Source: Chlamydiota bacterium (GTDB taxonomy: Bacteria > Chlamydiota > Chlamydiia > Chlamydiales > Rhabdochlamydiaceae). From it: a stretch of 36,097 nucleotides of DNA. The stretch spans positions 1 to 36,097 of the forward strand of contig JABDEH010000005.1 in NCBI GenBank assembly GCA_013287215.1, in the 5' to 3' direction. Below, one piece after another: positions 1 to 8,460 of the stretch; within the stretch, counting starts at the first letter, position 1; each line of letters begins with the position of its first letter. The notes beneath the pieces are model-generated. The model saw only the letters and a list, made by a program, of their open reading frames with translations. It had not been told where the DNA came from and searched no databases. Both the position numbers and the translations under genes were made by a program.

Positions 1-1
1 G

Positions 2-334
2 CATGAAGATGTTTTGGTCTTAAATCAGCTGCGCTATAAGACACAGGTTGTCCCTGCTGCAGGCCTCACGATTCCCAAAGAAGCTGCAGCCTCTAAAAAA
101 GAGGTGGAGATCGCCTTAGAGCTGATTGATCAACTTACGAAGCCGTTCAAACCTTCAGATTATGCAGATGGTTACACCAAAGAGCTCAAAGAGCTGATCC
201 ACAAAAAATCCAAAGGCAAAAAGGTCGCGATTAAGAAAGGGGAGCTGCCTAAGTCGACAAAAGTGCACGACATCATGGGCCTTTTAAAGCAAAGTCTTGA
301 ACAACATAAGAAGAAACGGAAACGCGCCGCGTGA
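2..334 (+). CDS. ku: Ku protein, C-terminal part (5' end outside window)
   Basis: Ku binds broken DNA ends as a dimer and recruits LigD in bacterial non-homologous end joining. Only the last ~110 codons are present; the frame is open from the first bases, so the gene is cut by the window edge. The segment LNQLRYKTQVV resembles the conserved region after the Ku core beta barrel, and it is followed by an E/L-rich helical arm (ALELIDQLTKPFKPSDYADG) typical of Ku. The tail is strongly basic (KKKRKR), as in many bacterial Ku C-termini. The stop overlaps the GTG start of the ligase gene (GTGA), so the two are translationally coupled. The family call rests on sequence recognition and on the LigD genes next door. 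Confidence 0.85.
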   Translation, partial: HEDVLVLNQLRYKTQVVPAAGLTIPKEAAASKKEVEIALELIDQLTKPFKPSDYADGYTKELKELIHKKSKGKKVAIKKGELPKSTKVHDIMGLLKQSLEQHKKKRKRAA

Positions 335-1179
335 AAGCAACTCTGATCGATGAGCCCTTTGATCAAAAAGGGTGGATCTTTGAGGTCAAATGGGATGGAT
401 ATCGAGCCTTTGCGACTAAAGATCACCTCACTTCGAAAAATCAAACCTCTTATGACAAGCGGTTCCCGGAAATTCTCCATGAATTAAAAAATATTCCCGG
501 AAAGTTCATGCTGGATGGGGAAATTGTTGTTTTAGATGAGAAGGGAAGGTCCAACTTCCAAATGCTTCAAAATAAAGAGGGCAAACCTTGTTACTATGTC
601 TTTGATCTTTTAACGCTTAATGGTAAAGACTTGAGGAAACTCCCCCTCATTGAAAGAAAAGAAATCCTCAAACGTCTTTTAAAACAATCTAAAGTGTCCC
701 GTATTAGATTCTCCGAGCATGTGAAAGAAAAAGGGATCGCCTTTTTTGAGCTGGCCAAGAAAAAAGGGCTAGAAGGGATTATGGCCAAAAAAGAAGACAG
801 TCCCTACGTCTTTACAAGGAGCCGCGATTGGCTTAAAATCAAAGTCAAACAGCATGCAAAAGTGGTGATCGGCGGCTATACGGAGCCCAAGGGCGGAAGG
901 AAATTTTTTGGCGGACTGCTTGTAGGGGTCTATAAAAAAGATAAAGAGCTTCATTATGTGGGAAGAGTGGGCGGCGGCTTCGATGGTAGAACTTTAAAAG
1001 AGGTCTATAACAAACTACAAAAGATCAAAACAGAAAAATCTCCTTTTATTACAAAACTTAAGTTAAAGGGGGTCACGTGGCTAAAGCCCCAATATTCCTG
1101 CAATGTTGTCTTTGCAGAATGGACCAACGATAAAAAATTAAGGCAGCCGATTTATGACGATGAACTTCACAAATCTTGA
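331..1179 (+). CDS. ligD: ATP-dependent DNA ligase, LigD ligase-domain type
   Basis: This enzyme seals DNA ends during NHEJ. The adenylation motif I is visible as EVKWDGYR near residue 20, with the KxDG lysine that becomes adenylated. Motif III is near residue 68 (MLDGEIVVLDE), motif IV near residue 148 (EGIMAKK) and motif V near residue 165 (WLKIK). An OB-fold segment follows (VIGGYTEPKGGRKFFGGLL). At 282 residues it is just the ligase module of LigD, without an attached polymerase or phosphoesterase domain. The GTG start overlaps the ku stop by four bases, and the protein begins (ATLIDEPFD) where LigD ligase domains normally begin. It overlaps the downstream polymerase gene by 26 bp. The three genes look like one NHEJ operon. 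Confidence 0.9.
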   Translation: MKATLIDEPFDQKGWIFEVKWDGYRAFATKDHLTSKNQTSYDKRFPEILHELKNIPGKFMLDGEIVVLDEKGRSNFQMLQNKEGKPCYYVFDLLTLNGKDLRKLPLIERKEILKRLLKQSKVSRIRFSEHVKEKGIAFFELAKKKGLEGIMAKKEDSPYVFTRSRDWLKIKVKQHAKVVIGGYTEPKGGRKFFGGLLVGVYKKDKELHYVGRVGGGFDGRTLKEVYNKLQKIKTEKSPFITKLKLKGVTWLKPQYSCNVVFAEWTNDKKLRQPIYDDELHKS

Positions 1180-2032
1180 TAAGCTCTATTGGGAGAAAGA
1201 GAAAATTACCAAAGGGGATGTGATTGAGTACTATGCGAAGATGGCTCCCTACATGTTGCCTTATCTTAAAAACCGTCCTTTAGTGTTAAAGCGTTATCCC
1301 AATGGAATTTCAGGGGAGAGTTTTTATCAAAAAGACGCGGGAAAAGGGGCCCCCGATTTTGTGAAAACTGCTACGGTCCAACATGGATCGAAAAAAGTGT
1401 GCTATATCGTCGTTCAAAATGTCAAGTCGCTCCTCTATGTTGCCAATTTAGGATCCATCGAATTGCATATCTTGAATTCTCCAGTCAAAAATTTAAGCTA
1501 CCCCACCTATCTTGTCCTCGATCTTGACCCTGAGGCGATAGGCTTTAATGCCGTCATAGAAACAGCTCTTGTGCTCCATGATATTCTAGAGAAAATAGGC
1601 CTTCCTAACTATTGCAAAACATCGGGTGCGACCGGGCTTCACATTTACATTCCCCTGGGCAGCAAATACGATTATAAAACGGCAAGGCATTTTGCTGAAG
1701 TTTTAGCTGATATTGCTCATAGAGAAATTCCTAAAATTACCTCCCTTGAAAGAATGCCAAAAAAACGGCAAAAAAAGGTGTATATTGACTGTTTGCAAAA
1801 TGAATTTGGCCAGATCATGGTCTGCCCCTATTCTTTGCGCGCTAGGCAAAGAGCTCCTGTCTCTACGCCCGTATCTTGGGAGGAGCTCAAAAAGGGGATT
1901 GATCCGCTCGAGTTTAACATGCAGACGATCTTTAAGCGGCTCGCGCGAAAAAAAGATCTTTTTAAACCGGTCTTAGGAAAAGGGGCCGATCTAGAAAAAG
2001 CCTTTCGTAAGCTCACTCTCATCAGAGCTTAA
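1154..2032 (+). CDS. LigD polymerase/primase domain protein
   Basis: This is a primase-like (AEP superfamily) polymerase that fills or extends ends during NHEJ. The N-terminus (FTNLDKLYW, ITKGDVIEYY) is the classic LigD-Pol opening. The metal-binding pair lies in LVLDLDPEA near residue 121. KTSGATGLHIYIPL near residue 155 contains the conserved SG..GLH block. A third acidic position occurs in VYIDCLQNEFGQ near residue 205, followed by SLRARQRAPVSTPVSWEEL, also conserved in the family. At 292 residues it is a complete stand-alone polymerase. In many bacteria it is fused to the ligase; here it is a separate gene overlapping it. ATG at 1154 and 1160 are both possible. It converges with the next gene, and the tails overlap by 11 bp. 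Confidence 0.9.
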   Translation: MTMNFTNLDKLYWEKEKITKGDVIEYYAKMAPYMLPYLKNRPLVLKRYPNGISGESFYQKDAGKGAPDFVKTATVQHGSKKVCYIVVQNVKSLLYVANLGSIELHILNSPVKNLSYPTYLVLDLDPEAIGFNAVIETALVLHDILEKIGLPNYCKTSGATGLHIYIPLGSKYDYKTARHFAEVLADIAHREIPKITSLERMPKKRQKKVYIDCLQNEFGQIMVCPYSLRARQRAPVSTPVSWEELKKGIDPLEFNMQTIFKRLARKKDLFKPVLGKGADLEKAFRKLTLIRA

Positions 2033-2663
2033 CCCAAAATGTGCCATCTTTGGAACCATAGGCGAGGATATGGCCTAAATCCATTAGCATGCGAAGGATG
2101 ACCCCATCCCAACGCTCATTTGCATGGGTGCTAGCTGAGCAGGGTGGACAATCCAGTTCATAGGGGAATTTCTTTTTTGATGCTGCCCTTCTTACGGCAT
2201 CATAATCCAGAGGCGCGGGAACTAATTGTGGTTGCTTTGTTTTGAGGAATCCGAGCGAGGTATTTAAAAGATCGAGCGTACCCCCAGGCTTGGCGAAGCT
2301 CAGTTCGTGGATACTAGTACATGGAATGGGTTCTCCGGGGCCTTGATGTTGATACTGCGAATTCCGGTTAATGAGCATCACCATCAGTTTTACGGCTCCT
2401 CTAAAGGTAAATGCAATGGGAGCTCTTTCGTCCAAATCACCAGATTCTAGATGATAAGGCGGTAATTCTAATAATTGATCCGCGCAAATCGGCTCCTGAG
2501 TTTTATCTTTGGCCCACGTGTTGATGGCTACCTCATCGGGTTTTATTCCGCAATATTCGGGGAGATTATCGAGATCGATTATAATTTTTGTTTTAGGGGC
2601 ATGGGTTCGTAATAATTCTATCTGAAAAACATGTGTAGGGTCGAGACTAATTTTGCCTGTCAT
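2022..2663 (-). CDS. Hypothetical protein, paralogue of the 2700-3272 gene
   Basis: I do not recognise this family. The 213-residue protein has no clear signal peptide or membrane segment. It aligns over most of its length with the next gene. Shared blocks include IDLDNLPEY..IKP, API.FTFR.AVK.MV..IN, LVPAP, and a C-terminal segment (GVILRMLMDLGHILAYG) ending in W-V-x-L. The N-terminal ~20 residues differ. The pairing suggests a tandem duplication with substantial divergence. It lies 36 bp downstream of the paralogue on the same strand and may share its transcript; a weak GGATGT precedes the ATG. An effector role is possible in a chlamydial context, but nothing in the sequence shows it. Confidence 0.7.
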   Translation of the reverse strand: MTGKISLDPTHVFQIELLRTHAPKTKIIIDLDNLPEYCGIKPDEVAINTWAKDKTQEPICADQLLELPPYHLESGDLDERAPIAFTFRGAVKLMVMLINRNSQYQHQGPGEPIPCTSIHELSFAKPGGTLDLLNTSLGFLKTKQPQLVPAPLDYDAVRRAASKKKFPYELDCPPCSASTHANERWDGVILRMLMDLGHILAYGSKDGTFWVKL

Positions 2664-2699
2664 ATGAACATCCGTAAAAAAAAGTTTAAGTTCAATCCG

Positions 2700-3272
2700 C
2701 TAGAGCTGGACCCAATCATCGCAACCTTCGGTTCCATAGGCGCTTATATGCCCTAAATCGAGTAGCATGCGCAATACAACCCCTTGCCAATGGAGAGTAT
2801 CGCCTGGACTAGCTGAGCATGTGGGATATACATAGCGCGGCGGCGCTGGAACCAAGTCAGGCCGTTCCGTGGTAGTGCCGATCAGCGCCTCCACAAGTTT
2901 TGGCAATATCGTGTCTCCGCGCCGGTAGCATGGCATCGGATCTGCAGGGTTACGACAATGCTTAGCGCTCTGGTTGATGGCAAGTACCATGACTTTTACT
3001 GCGGCCCTAAAGGTAAATGAAATCGGAGCATCGGATTCTAAATGGCCGAACTCCAAAGTCGAGAAAGGTAGTTCTAATAATTTATCTGCGCTAATGGGTT
3101 CTAGCGTTTGATCCGTAGTACGACATGAGCCGATGAGGATATCCTCAGGCTTTATTTCGTGATATTCGGAGAGATTGTCAAGATCGATGGTAATTTGCGA
3201 TTTAGGTACGTGAGGTTGAATTGGTTCAGCTGGAGTCAAAGCGGCTGTAGTTGGACCAATGCTGGCTGTCAT
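2700..3272 (-). CDS. Hypothetical protein, paralogue of the 2022-2663 gene
   Basis: The function is unknown. An ATG exists at 3362, but I chose the one at 3272 because GGAG sits six bases upstream and a good promoter lies between the two. That gives 190 residues beginning MTASIGPTTAALTPAEP, a Thr/Ala/Pro-rich low-complexity leader of the kind often seen on secreted chlamydial proteins (inference only). The body shares IDLDNL.EY..IKP, LLELP, API.FTFR.AVK.MV and the C-terminal GVVLRMLLDLGHISAYG block with its neighbour. Several Cys residues are present but do not form an obvious zinc finger. It is divergent from the ABC-F gene. Confidence 0.7.
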   Translation of the reverse strand: MTASIGPTTAALTPAEPIQPHVPKSQITIDLDNLSEYHEIKPEDILIGSCRTTDQTLEPISADKLLELPFSTLEFGHLESDAPISFTFRAAVKVMVLAINQSAKHCRNPADPMPCYRRGDTILPKLVEALIGTTTERPDLVPAPPRYVYPTCSASPGDTLHWQGVVLRMLLDLGHISAYGTEGCDDWVQL

Positions 3273-3310
3273 AAAAGCTCCGCAGGTTTTTGGTTTGTAA
3301 AACAGCAAAG

Positions 3311-3340
3311 AATCTACAGCGGGGGAGAGTTTGTTGTCAA
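3311..3340 (-). promoter_or_regulatory. Sigma70-type promoter of the 3272/2663 gene pair
   Basis: On the minus strand a perfect TTGACA (3335-3340) is followed after 18 bases by TAGATT (3311-3316). Transcription would start near 3304, leaving about 30 bases of leader with GGAG before the ATG at 3272. Just upstream lies a 10-base direct repeat, AATAATATAC twice in tandem (3341-3360), giving an AT-rich upstream region. Confidence 0.6.
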
Positions 3341-3418
3341 AATAATATACAATAATATACAATCCAGTCGGATTTTAAAGACATTTAGTCAGGTTGTTGT
3401 TACAATACCCTCCTCATT

Positions 3419-5200
3419 ATGGTTCAATTCGATCACGTCGGTCTAACATTTTCTGGCCATCCGCTTTTTGAGGATGCCTGCTTTACTCTGCAAAAGGGGG
3501 AGCGGTGCGGCCTGGTCGGAAGAAACGGCTCGGGCAAATCGACGCTTTTTCGGATGATTAACGGAGAATTAGAGCCCGATGCCGGGACGATCAGTATTCC
3601 GAAGAACTATCGCATTGGGTATCTGAAACAGCAAATTAAGTTCACTCAGCCGACTTTGATCGAAGAGGCAGCTCTTGGCCTTCCCGATCATGAGAAAGAC
3701 GACATCTATAAAGCGGAAAAGATTCTCTTTGGTCTAGGATTTACCGAAGAAGATTTAGAGAAGGCGCCTGGAGATTTCTCTGGAGGCTATCAGCTCCGGC
3801 TGAACCTGACCAAAGTGCTGGTGTCAGAGCCTAACTGTCTTCTCTTGGATGAACCGACAAATTATCTCGATATTCTTTCGATCCGGTGGCTGCAGAATTT
3901 CTTAAGCAGGTGGCAAGGGGAGTTCATTCTGATTTCCCACGATCGCGACTTTATGGACAATGTCACAACCCATACGATGGGAATTCACCGGGAAAAACTT
4001 CGAAAGATCAAAGGAACGACCATCGATTTCTTTCAGCAGATCCTCATGGAAGAAGAGCTGCATGAAAAAAGCCGGGTTAAATCAGAGAAGAAAAAAGCTC
4101 ATCTGCAGAGCTTTGTTGACCGGTTTGGAGCTTCAGCTTCGAAAGCAGCGCTTGCCCAGTCGAAAGTGAAGATGATCGAAAGAGAGCCTGTCTTAGAAAA
4201 GCTCAACGCCATGTCAGAGCTTTCCTTTGCTTTCCAAGAAGCACCGTTCCCCGGGAAAAAAATGCTTGATGCCGAGCATCTGCAGTTTTCTTTTACAGAT
4301 GAGCCTCTGATTGAAGATTTTTCAATGGAAATTGAAAAAGGAGAGAGGATTGCGATCATTGGAAAAAACGGGAGGGGAAAATCGACGCTGCTCCGTCTGC
4401 TTGGCGGCGATCTAATTCCTCAAAAGGGCGAGATAGAATTTTCTGACAACACCCGGATGGGGTATTTTGGACAGACGCATGTCGATCGTTTAGATAGCAA
4501 TCACATGATCGAGGAAGAGATCGCACTTGCCAATCCGCACTTAAACTACACTGAGATCAAGGGGATTGCCGGAGCGATGATGTTCAGCGGAACGCTTTCA
4601 GCGAAAAAGATTTCCGTTCTCTCCGGAGGAGAACGAAGCCGGGTATTGCTTGGCAAAATTGTCGCTAAGCCTTGCAACCTTCTCCTGCTAGACGAACCAA
4701 CCCACCATCTTGACATTGAGTCGATTGAAGCGCTGATCGATGCCTTGGAAGATTTTAGCGGAACAGTTGTCATGGTCACTCACAGCGAGCTTATTTTACG
4801 AAGACTGGCGTTAGATAAGATTATTCTTTGCGAAGAGGCTCAGCAGACGGTGTTCCTAGGCAACTACGATGAGTTTTTAGAAAAAGTTGGCTGGGATGAA
4901 AAAAAGAAACCCGCTCCTCCAAAAAATCCACAGCCGAATATCCGAAAGAAGAGGGCTGAAGAAGTGGCCAAAAGAGCGGCAGCGATCAAGCCGATTGAAA
5001 AACAGATCCATGAGACTGAGCAACAGATCATGGCTTTGGAAGAGCAGCAAAAGAAGAGCTTTGGGGCAGGAGCAGCTTCTCCGGAACTTATCAAAGCTCA
5101 AGGCTTGAGAAAAAAGCAGATCGAACAACTTGAAACTCAGCTTTACGAACTCTATGAGCTTTTGGAAAAGAAAAAGAAAGAATTCGAAGACCTTCTTTAA
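3419..5200 (+). CDS. ABC-F family ATPase (Uup/EttA-like)
   Basis: ABC-F proteins are soluble tandem ATPases that act on ribosomes rather than as transporters. Two ABC domains are present. The first has Walker A GRNGSGKST near residue 37, signature FSGGYQLRL near 120 and Walker B LLLDEPTNYLD near 141. The second has GKNGRGKST near 315, LSGGERSRV near 400 and LLLDEPTHHLD near 421. The linker between them (about 200-260) is charged and helical, as expected for the P-site tRNA interaction motif. A Lys/Glu-rich coiled-coil C-terminal domain (about 500-593) follows a KKPAPPKNPQP linker. No transmembrane segment or permease gene is adjacent. No clear Shine-Dalgarno precedes the ATG. The ABC-F subfamily is not certain. 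Confidence 0.92.
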   Translation: MVQFDHVGLTFSGHPLFEDACFTLQKGERCGLVGRNGSGKSTLFRMINGELEPDAGTISIPKNYRIGYLKQQIKFTQPTLIEEAALGLPDHEKDDIYKAEKILFGLGFTEEDLEKAPGDFSGGYQLRLNLTKVLVSEPNCLLLDEPTNYLDILSIRWLQNFLSRWQGEFILISHDRDFMDNVTTHTMGIHREKLRKIKGTTIDFFQQILMEEELHEKSRVKSEKKKAHLQSFVDRFGASASKAALAQSKVKMIEREPVLEKLNAMSELSFAFQEAPFPGKKMLDAEHLQFSFTDEPLIEDFSMEIEKGERIAIIGKNGRGKSTLLRLLGGDLIPQKGEIEFSDNTRMGYFGQTHVDRLDSNHMIEEEIALANPHLNYTEIKGIAGAMMFSGTLSAKKISVLSGGERSRVLLGKIVAKPCNLLLLDEPTHHLDIESIEALIDALEDFSGTVVMVTHSELILRRLALDKIILCEEAQQTVFLGNYDEFLEKVGWDEKKKPAPPKNPQPNIRKKRAEEVAKRAAAIKPIEKQIHETEQQIMALEEQQKKSFGAGAASPELIKAQGLRKKQIEQLETQLYELYELLEKKKKEFEDLL

Positions 5201-5310
5201 AATTTTTAATTGCACCTGTCCTCTTTTCTCTCTTGAAAATTAAGCTCTGATGGGCAATAACTGAAGAAGTATTATATTGTGCAGACTGGGCAAACCCAAG
5301 GGATATTGTC

Positions 5311-5937
5311 ATGAAAGGATTGGAAACGGGTAAGGACAAGGTAAAAAAAATCTGCGAGGTCCTCAAGAAGGATACGCTGGACCCTGCGAGAAGAGAAGCT
5401 GAGGAGATTGTGGCTGCGGCCCGTTTGAAGGCGGAGGAACTCGTGGATGAAGCCCGCCGCCTAGCGCAGAAAATGCACCACAAAGCGAGGGAAGAGATTG
5501 AGAAGGAGAGGACTGTTTTTCAGGCCTCGCTCAGTCAGGCGTGCCGGCAGACCCTCGAGGTCCTCAAGCAGACTGTCGAGGAGAAACTCTTTAACCACGA
5601 ACTCTCTAAGCAGCTCGGTCAGCGTCTGCGAGAGCCTGACGTTTTAGGCGCTTTAGTCACTGCTGTCGTCAATGCCGTTGAGAAGGAGGGGCTTGACACT
5701 GACATCAGCGCCTTCATTCCCGCTGCAGTACCCGCCGCTTCCGTCAATGCTTTTCTCACGGAGAAGATCCTCCACCGCTTGAAAGAAAAAAGCGTTCTGC
5801 TGATGCCCATTGGAGGCGGTGTCGAGGTAAAGCTGCATAAAGAACATGTGACGATTGACATCTCAGAGGCGACGCTGAAAGAGCTCGTCGCTCAATATAT
5901 CCGCAAAGATTTTCGAGAGTTGTTTTTCCATGGCTAA
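5311..5937 (+). CDS. atpE: V-type ATPase subunit E
   Basis: This is the peripheral stalk subunit E of the V/A-type ATPase and the first gene of the operon. The 208-residue protein starts with a long charged helix rich in Ala, Glu, Lys and Arg (residues about 20-110), which forms the stalk. A compact C-terminal domain follows, with LLMPIGGGVEVKL and VTIDISEATLKELVAQYIRK near its end. AAGGGA lies seven bases before the ATG. It overlaps the next gene by eight bases. The gene order matches CT310 in C. trachomatis. No separate subunit G/H partner is visible in the window. Confidence 0.9.
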   Translation: MKGLETGKDKVKKICEVLKKDTLDPARREAEEIVAAARLKAEELVDEARRLAQKMHHKAREEIEKERTVFQASLSQACRQTLEVLKQTVEEKLFNHELSKQLGQRLREPDVLGALVTAVVNAVEKEGLDTDISAFIPAAVPAASVNAFLTEKILHRLKEKSVLLMPIGGGVEVKLHKEHVTIDISEATLKELVAQYIRKDFRELFFHG

Positions 5938-6703
5938 CTACTACTTCTTAGCCGCCTCGCTGCCTGAGCTGACTCTTGGGGAAATCCCTGACATTTCCTT
6001 TGAGGAGCTCAGTCAAAAGCTTCGGGTGAACCTTTCCAAAAAAGACTTTGCCAAGACGGTTGTCTTGAGGCGCTACATCGACCTCCACAACATCCGCTGC
6101 CTTCTGTTGGAGGAAAGCCTAGATCCCCGCGGGAATTTAGATGAAAAAGAACTCGATGAGGCGCTCCTTGTCCACCATCTTCTGCCCGAGTACGTATTCG
6201 ATTTTCTCGAAGAGTATCCGGGGCTCAGAGAGCGTATGGACAATTTTCCGGCGCTCCTCGCCCGTTTTTTTGCGGAAGAGATCCCCAAGCAGAAAGGGTT
6301 CATGAAGGCCTATTTGACGTTTGAGCGGGAATGGCGCCTCGTCATGATCGGCCTGCGCGCGAAAGAAACAGGACGGGATGTCGCTAAGGAGCTGCAGTTT
6401 GAGGATCCTCATGATCCGCTTGTGGCCCAGATTTTGGCCCAAAAGGATGCAAAGGAGTATGACCCGCCGGACGAGTACGAAGACCTGAAAGAAGCGCTCG
6501 CGTCCTGCGGCAGCGACCCTTGGGAAAAATATAAAGTGTTTGCCGCCTACAGATTTAATAAAATTGACGGGATGGCGCTCACGACGAGCTTCTCGATGGA
6601 CTGGATTCTGTCCTACATGGCGCGACTCCTCATCGTCGAAGCGTGGAACGCCTTGGATGCGAAGCGGGGAAGAGAGATACTGGATACCTATAAAGCAGGA
6701 TGA
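5930..6703 (+). CDS. DUF2764 protein, V-ATPase operon member (CT309-like)
   Basis: The 257-residue protein begins MANYYFLAASLPELTLGE, the typical opening of the DUF2764 family found in chlamydial and spirochaete-type V-ATPase operons. It is mostly helical with an acidic middle. It occupies the operon position between E and A where other bacteria carry subunit C, so a role as the C-like central socket is a reasonable inference. I see no direct catalytic motif. It overlaps atpE by eight bases and atpA by four, pointing to coordinated translation with the complex. Confidence 0.8.
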   Translation: MANYYFLAASLPELTLGEIPDISFEELSQKLRVNLSKKDFAKTVVLRRYIDLHNIRCLLLEESLDPRGNLDEKELDEALLVHHLLPEYVFDFLEEYPGLRERMDNFPALLARFFAEEIPKQKGFMKAYLTFEREWRLVMIGLRAKETGRDVAKELQFEDPHDPLVAQILAQKDAKEYDPPDEYEDLKEALASCGSDPWEKYKVFAAYRFNKIDGMALTTSFSMDWILSYMARLLIVEAWNALDAKRGREILDTYKAG

Positions 6704-8460
6704 AAATGAAAAACAAAGCGACAGGAAAGGTGGTCAAAGCCTTCGGGAACTTGCTTCACGTCGAGTTTCAGGGGAATATCCAACAGGGAGAGGTCGCCTT
6801 TGTGCGCTTGCCCGATGTATCTTTAAAAGCGGAAGTGATCGAAATTGCGGGGAAAGATGCGAAAATTCAAGTCTACGAAGATACGCGCGGCATTGAGTTC
6901 CATACCCCGGTCGAATTCACCGGTCATCTTTTAGAAGCGGAGCTGGGCCCCGGACTCTTGACCTCCATTCTCGACGGGCTCCAAAATCCCTTAGAAAAAG
7001 TGGCCGACGCGACAGGACTCTTTCTCACACGCGGTGTCTATATGCCGCCGCTCGATAGGTCCAAACATTGGGACTACCATCCCACGGCGAAAGTAGGCGA
7101 TGTGCTCACGCGAGGGGACTCCCTTGGATTTACCATGGAGGGGAGATTTCATCATGAGATCATGGTCCCTTTCAGCTCCTTCGGCGACTATAAGCTCACC
7201 TGGGCGATCAAAGAGGGCTCCTACACGATCGATACTGTTGTTGCCAAGGCGGTGGATGAAAAGGGGGAGGAGCGCTCGTTCACCATGCTGCAGAGGTGGC
7301 CTGTAAAGAATGCCTTGTTTGAAGGGGAGAAGGTCAAACCGACAGAGATGATGGACATCGGGATGCGGATCATCGACACTCAATTCCCTCTCCTCAAGGG
7401 CGGCACCTTTTGTTCTCCGGGCCCGTTCGGCGCCGGAAAGACCGTGCTCCAGCACCATCTCTCCAAGTACGCCTCGGTCGATATCGTCGTCGTCGTCGCC
7501 TGCGGCGAGCGCGCGGGCGAGGTTGTGGAAGTTTTGCGCACGTTCCCGCACCTCGTCGACCCTCACACGCAAGAGCCGCTCATCAATCGCACGGTCATCA
7601 TTTGCAACACCTCGTCGATGCCGGTCAGCGCTCGGGAAGCTTCTATTTACATGGGAGCCACCATTGCTGAGTATTACCGTCAGATGGGACTGAATGTGCT
7701 CCTCCTCGCCGACTCAACGTCCCGCTGGGCTCAAGCCATGCGGGAAATGTCGGGCCGCTTGGAAGAGATTCCCGGAGAAGAGGCGTTTCCTGCCTATCTC
7801 GCTTCCCGGATTTCTTCCTTCTACGAGCGCTCCGGCGCCCTCCAGCTGAAAAATGGAAAGTTGGGCACCCTCACGATCGGCGGCACGGTGTCTCCCGCCG
7901 GCGGCAATTTCGAGGAGCCGGTCACCCAGGCGACCCTGTCCGTCGTGGGCGCTTTCCACGGTCTTTCAAGAGCTAGGTCCGATGCCAGAAAATACCCCGC
8001 GATCGATCCGCTCATCTCGTGGAGCAAATACACCGACGTCGTCTCCAAAGATCTCGAAAAACAGGCCGAAGGGTGGGGACACAATGTCCGTAAAGCGGCG
8101 CTGCTTTTAAAAGAGGGGGATGAGATCGCCAAGCGGATGGAAGTGGTCGGCGAAGAGGGGATTGCCTTTCAAGACATGATCACCTATCTCAAGCGGGAGC
8201 TCTATGAATTTGCCTACCTCCAGCAAAACGCCTTCGATAAGGAGGATGCCTACTGCACGCTCGAGAGACAAATTCCTCTCTTTAAGCTCGTCAGCGCCAT
8301 TTTTGACGCCCACTTTTCCTTCGAAAATCATGATGAGGCGAGATCTTTCTTTTTAGAGCTGCAGAACGAGATCAAGAATATGAATTTTATGCCGTTTAAG
8401 TCGGAGCGGTATTACATAGCCTTTGCGCATATTGAGCAAAAATTTCAGGGGGCAAAATGA
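6700..8460 (+). CDS. atpA: V-type ATPase catalytic subunit A
   Basis: Subunit A carries the ATP-hydrolysing or ATP-synthesising sites of the V1 head. At 586 residues it has the usual length. Walker A is [11 protein letters not shown] near residues 241-251. ACGERAGEV near 266 holds the catalytic glutamate region. [20 protein letters not shown] near 337 is the conserved block at the nucleotide site. The N-terminal barrel and the A-specific non-homologous insertion ([16 protein letters not shown], about 108-123) are present. ATGA overlaps join it to the DUF2764 gene and to atpB. Confidence 0.97.
   Translation: MKMKNKATGKVVKAFGNLLHVEFQGNIQQGEVAFVRLPDVSLKAEVIEIAGKDAKIQVYEDTRGIEFHTPVEFTGHLLEAELGPGLLTSILDGLQNPLEKVADATGLFLTRGVYMPPLDRSKHWDYHPTAKVGDVLTRGDSLGFTMEGRFHHEIMVPFSSFGDYKLTWAIKEGSYTIDTVVAKAVDEKGEERSFTMLQRWPVKNALFEGEKVKPTEMMDIGMRIIDTQFPLLKGGTFCSPGPFGAGKTVLQHHLSKYASVDIVVVVACGERAGEVVEVLRTFPHLVDPHTQEPLINRTVIICNTSSMPVSAREASIYMGATIAEYYRQMGLNVLLLADSTSRWAQAMREMSGRLEEIPGEEAFPAYLASRISSFYERSGALQLKNGKLGTLTIGGTVSPAGGNFEEPVTQATLSVVGAFHGLSRARSDARKYPAIDPLISWSKYTDVVSKDLEKQAEGWGHNVRKAALLLKEGDEIAKRMEVVGEEGIAFQDMITYLKRELYEFAYLQQNAFDKEDAYCTLERQIPLFKLVSAIFDAHFSFENHDEARSFFLELQNEIKNMNFMPFKSERYYIAFAHIEQKFQGAK

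Noticed and set aside
5233-5279. Promoter for the V-ATPase operon (TTGAAA ... TATATT)
   Set aside because: The two boxes are about 35 bases apart, far outside normal spacing; no convincing alternative -35 was seen.
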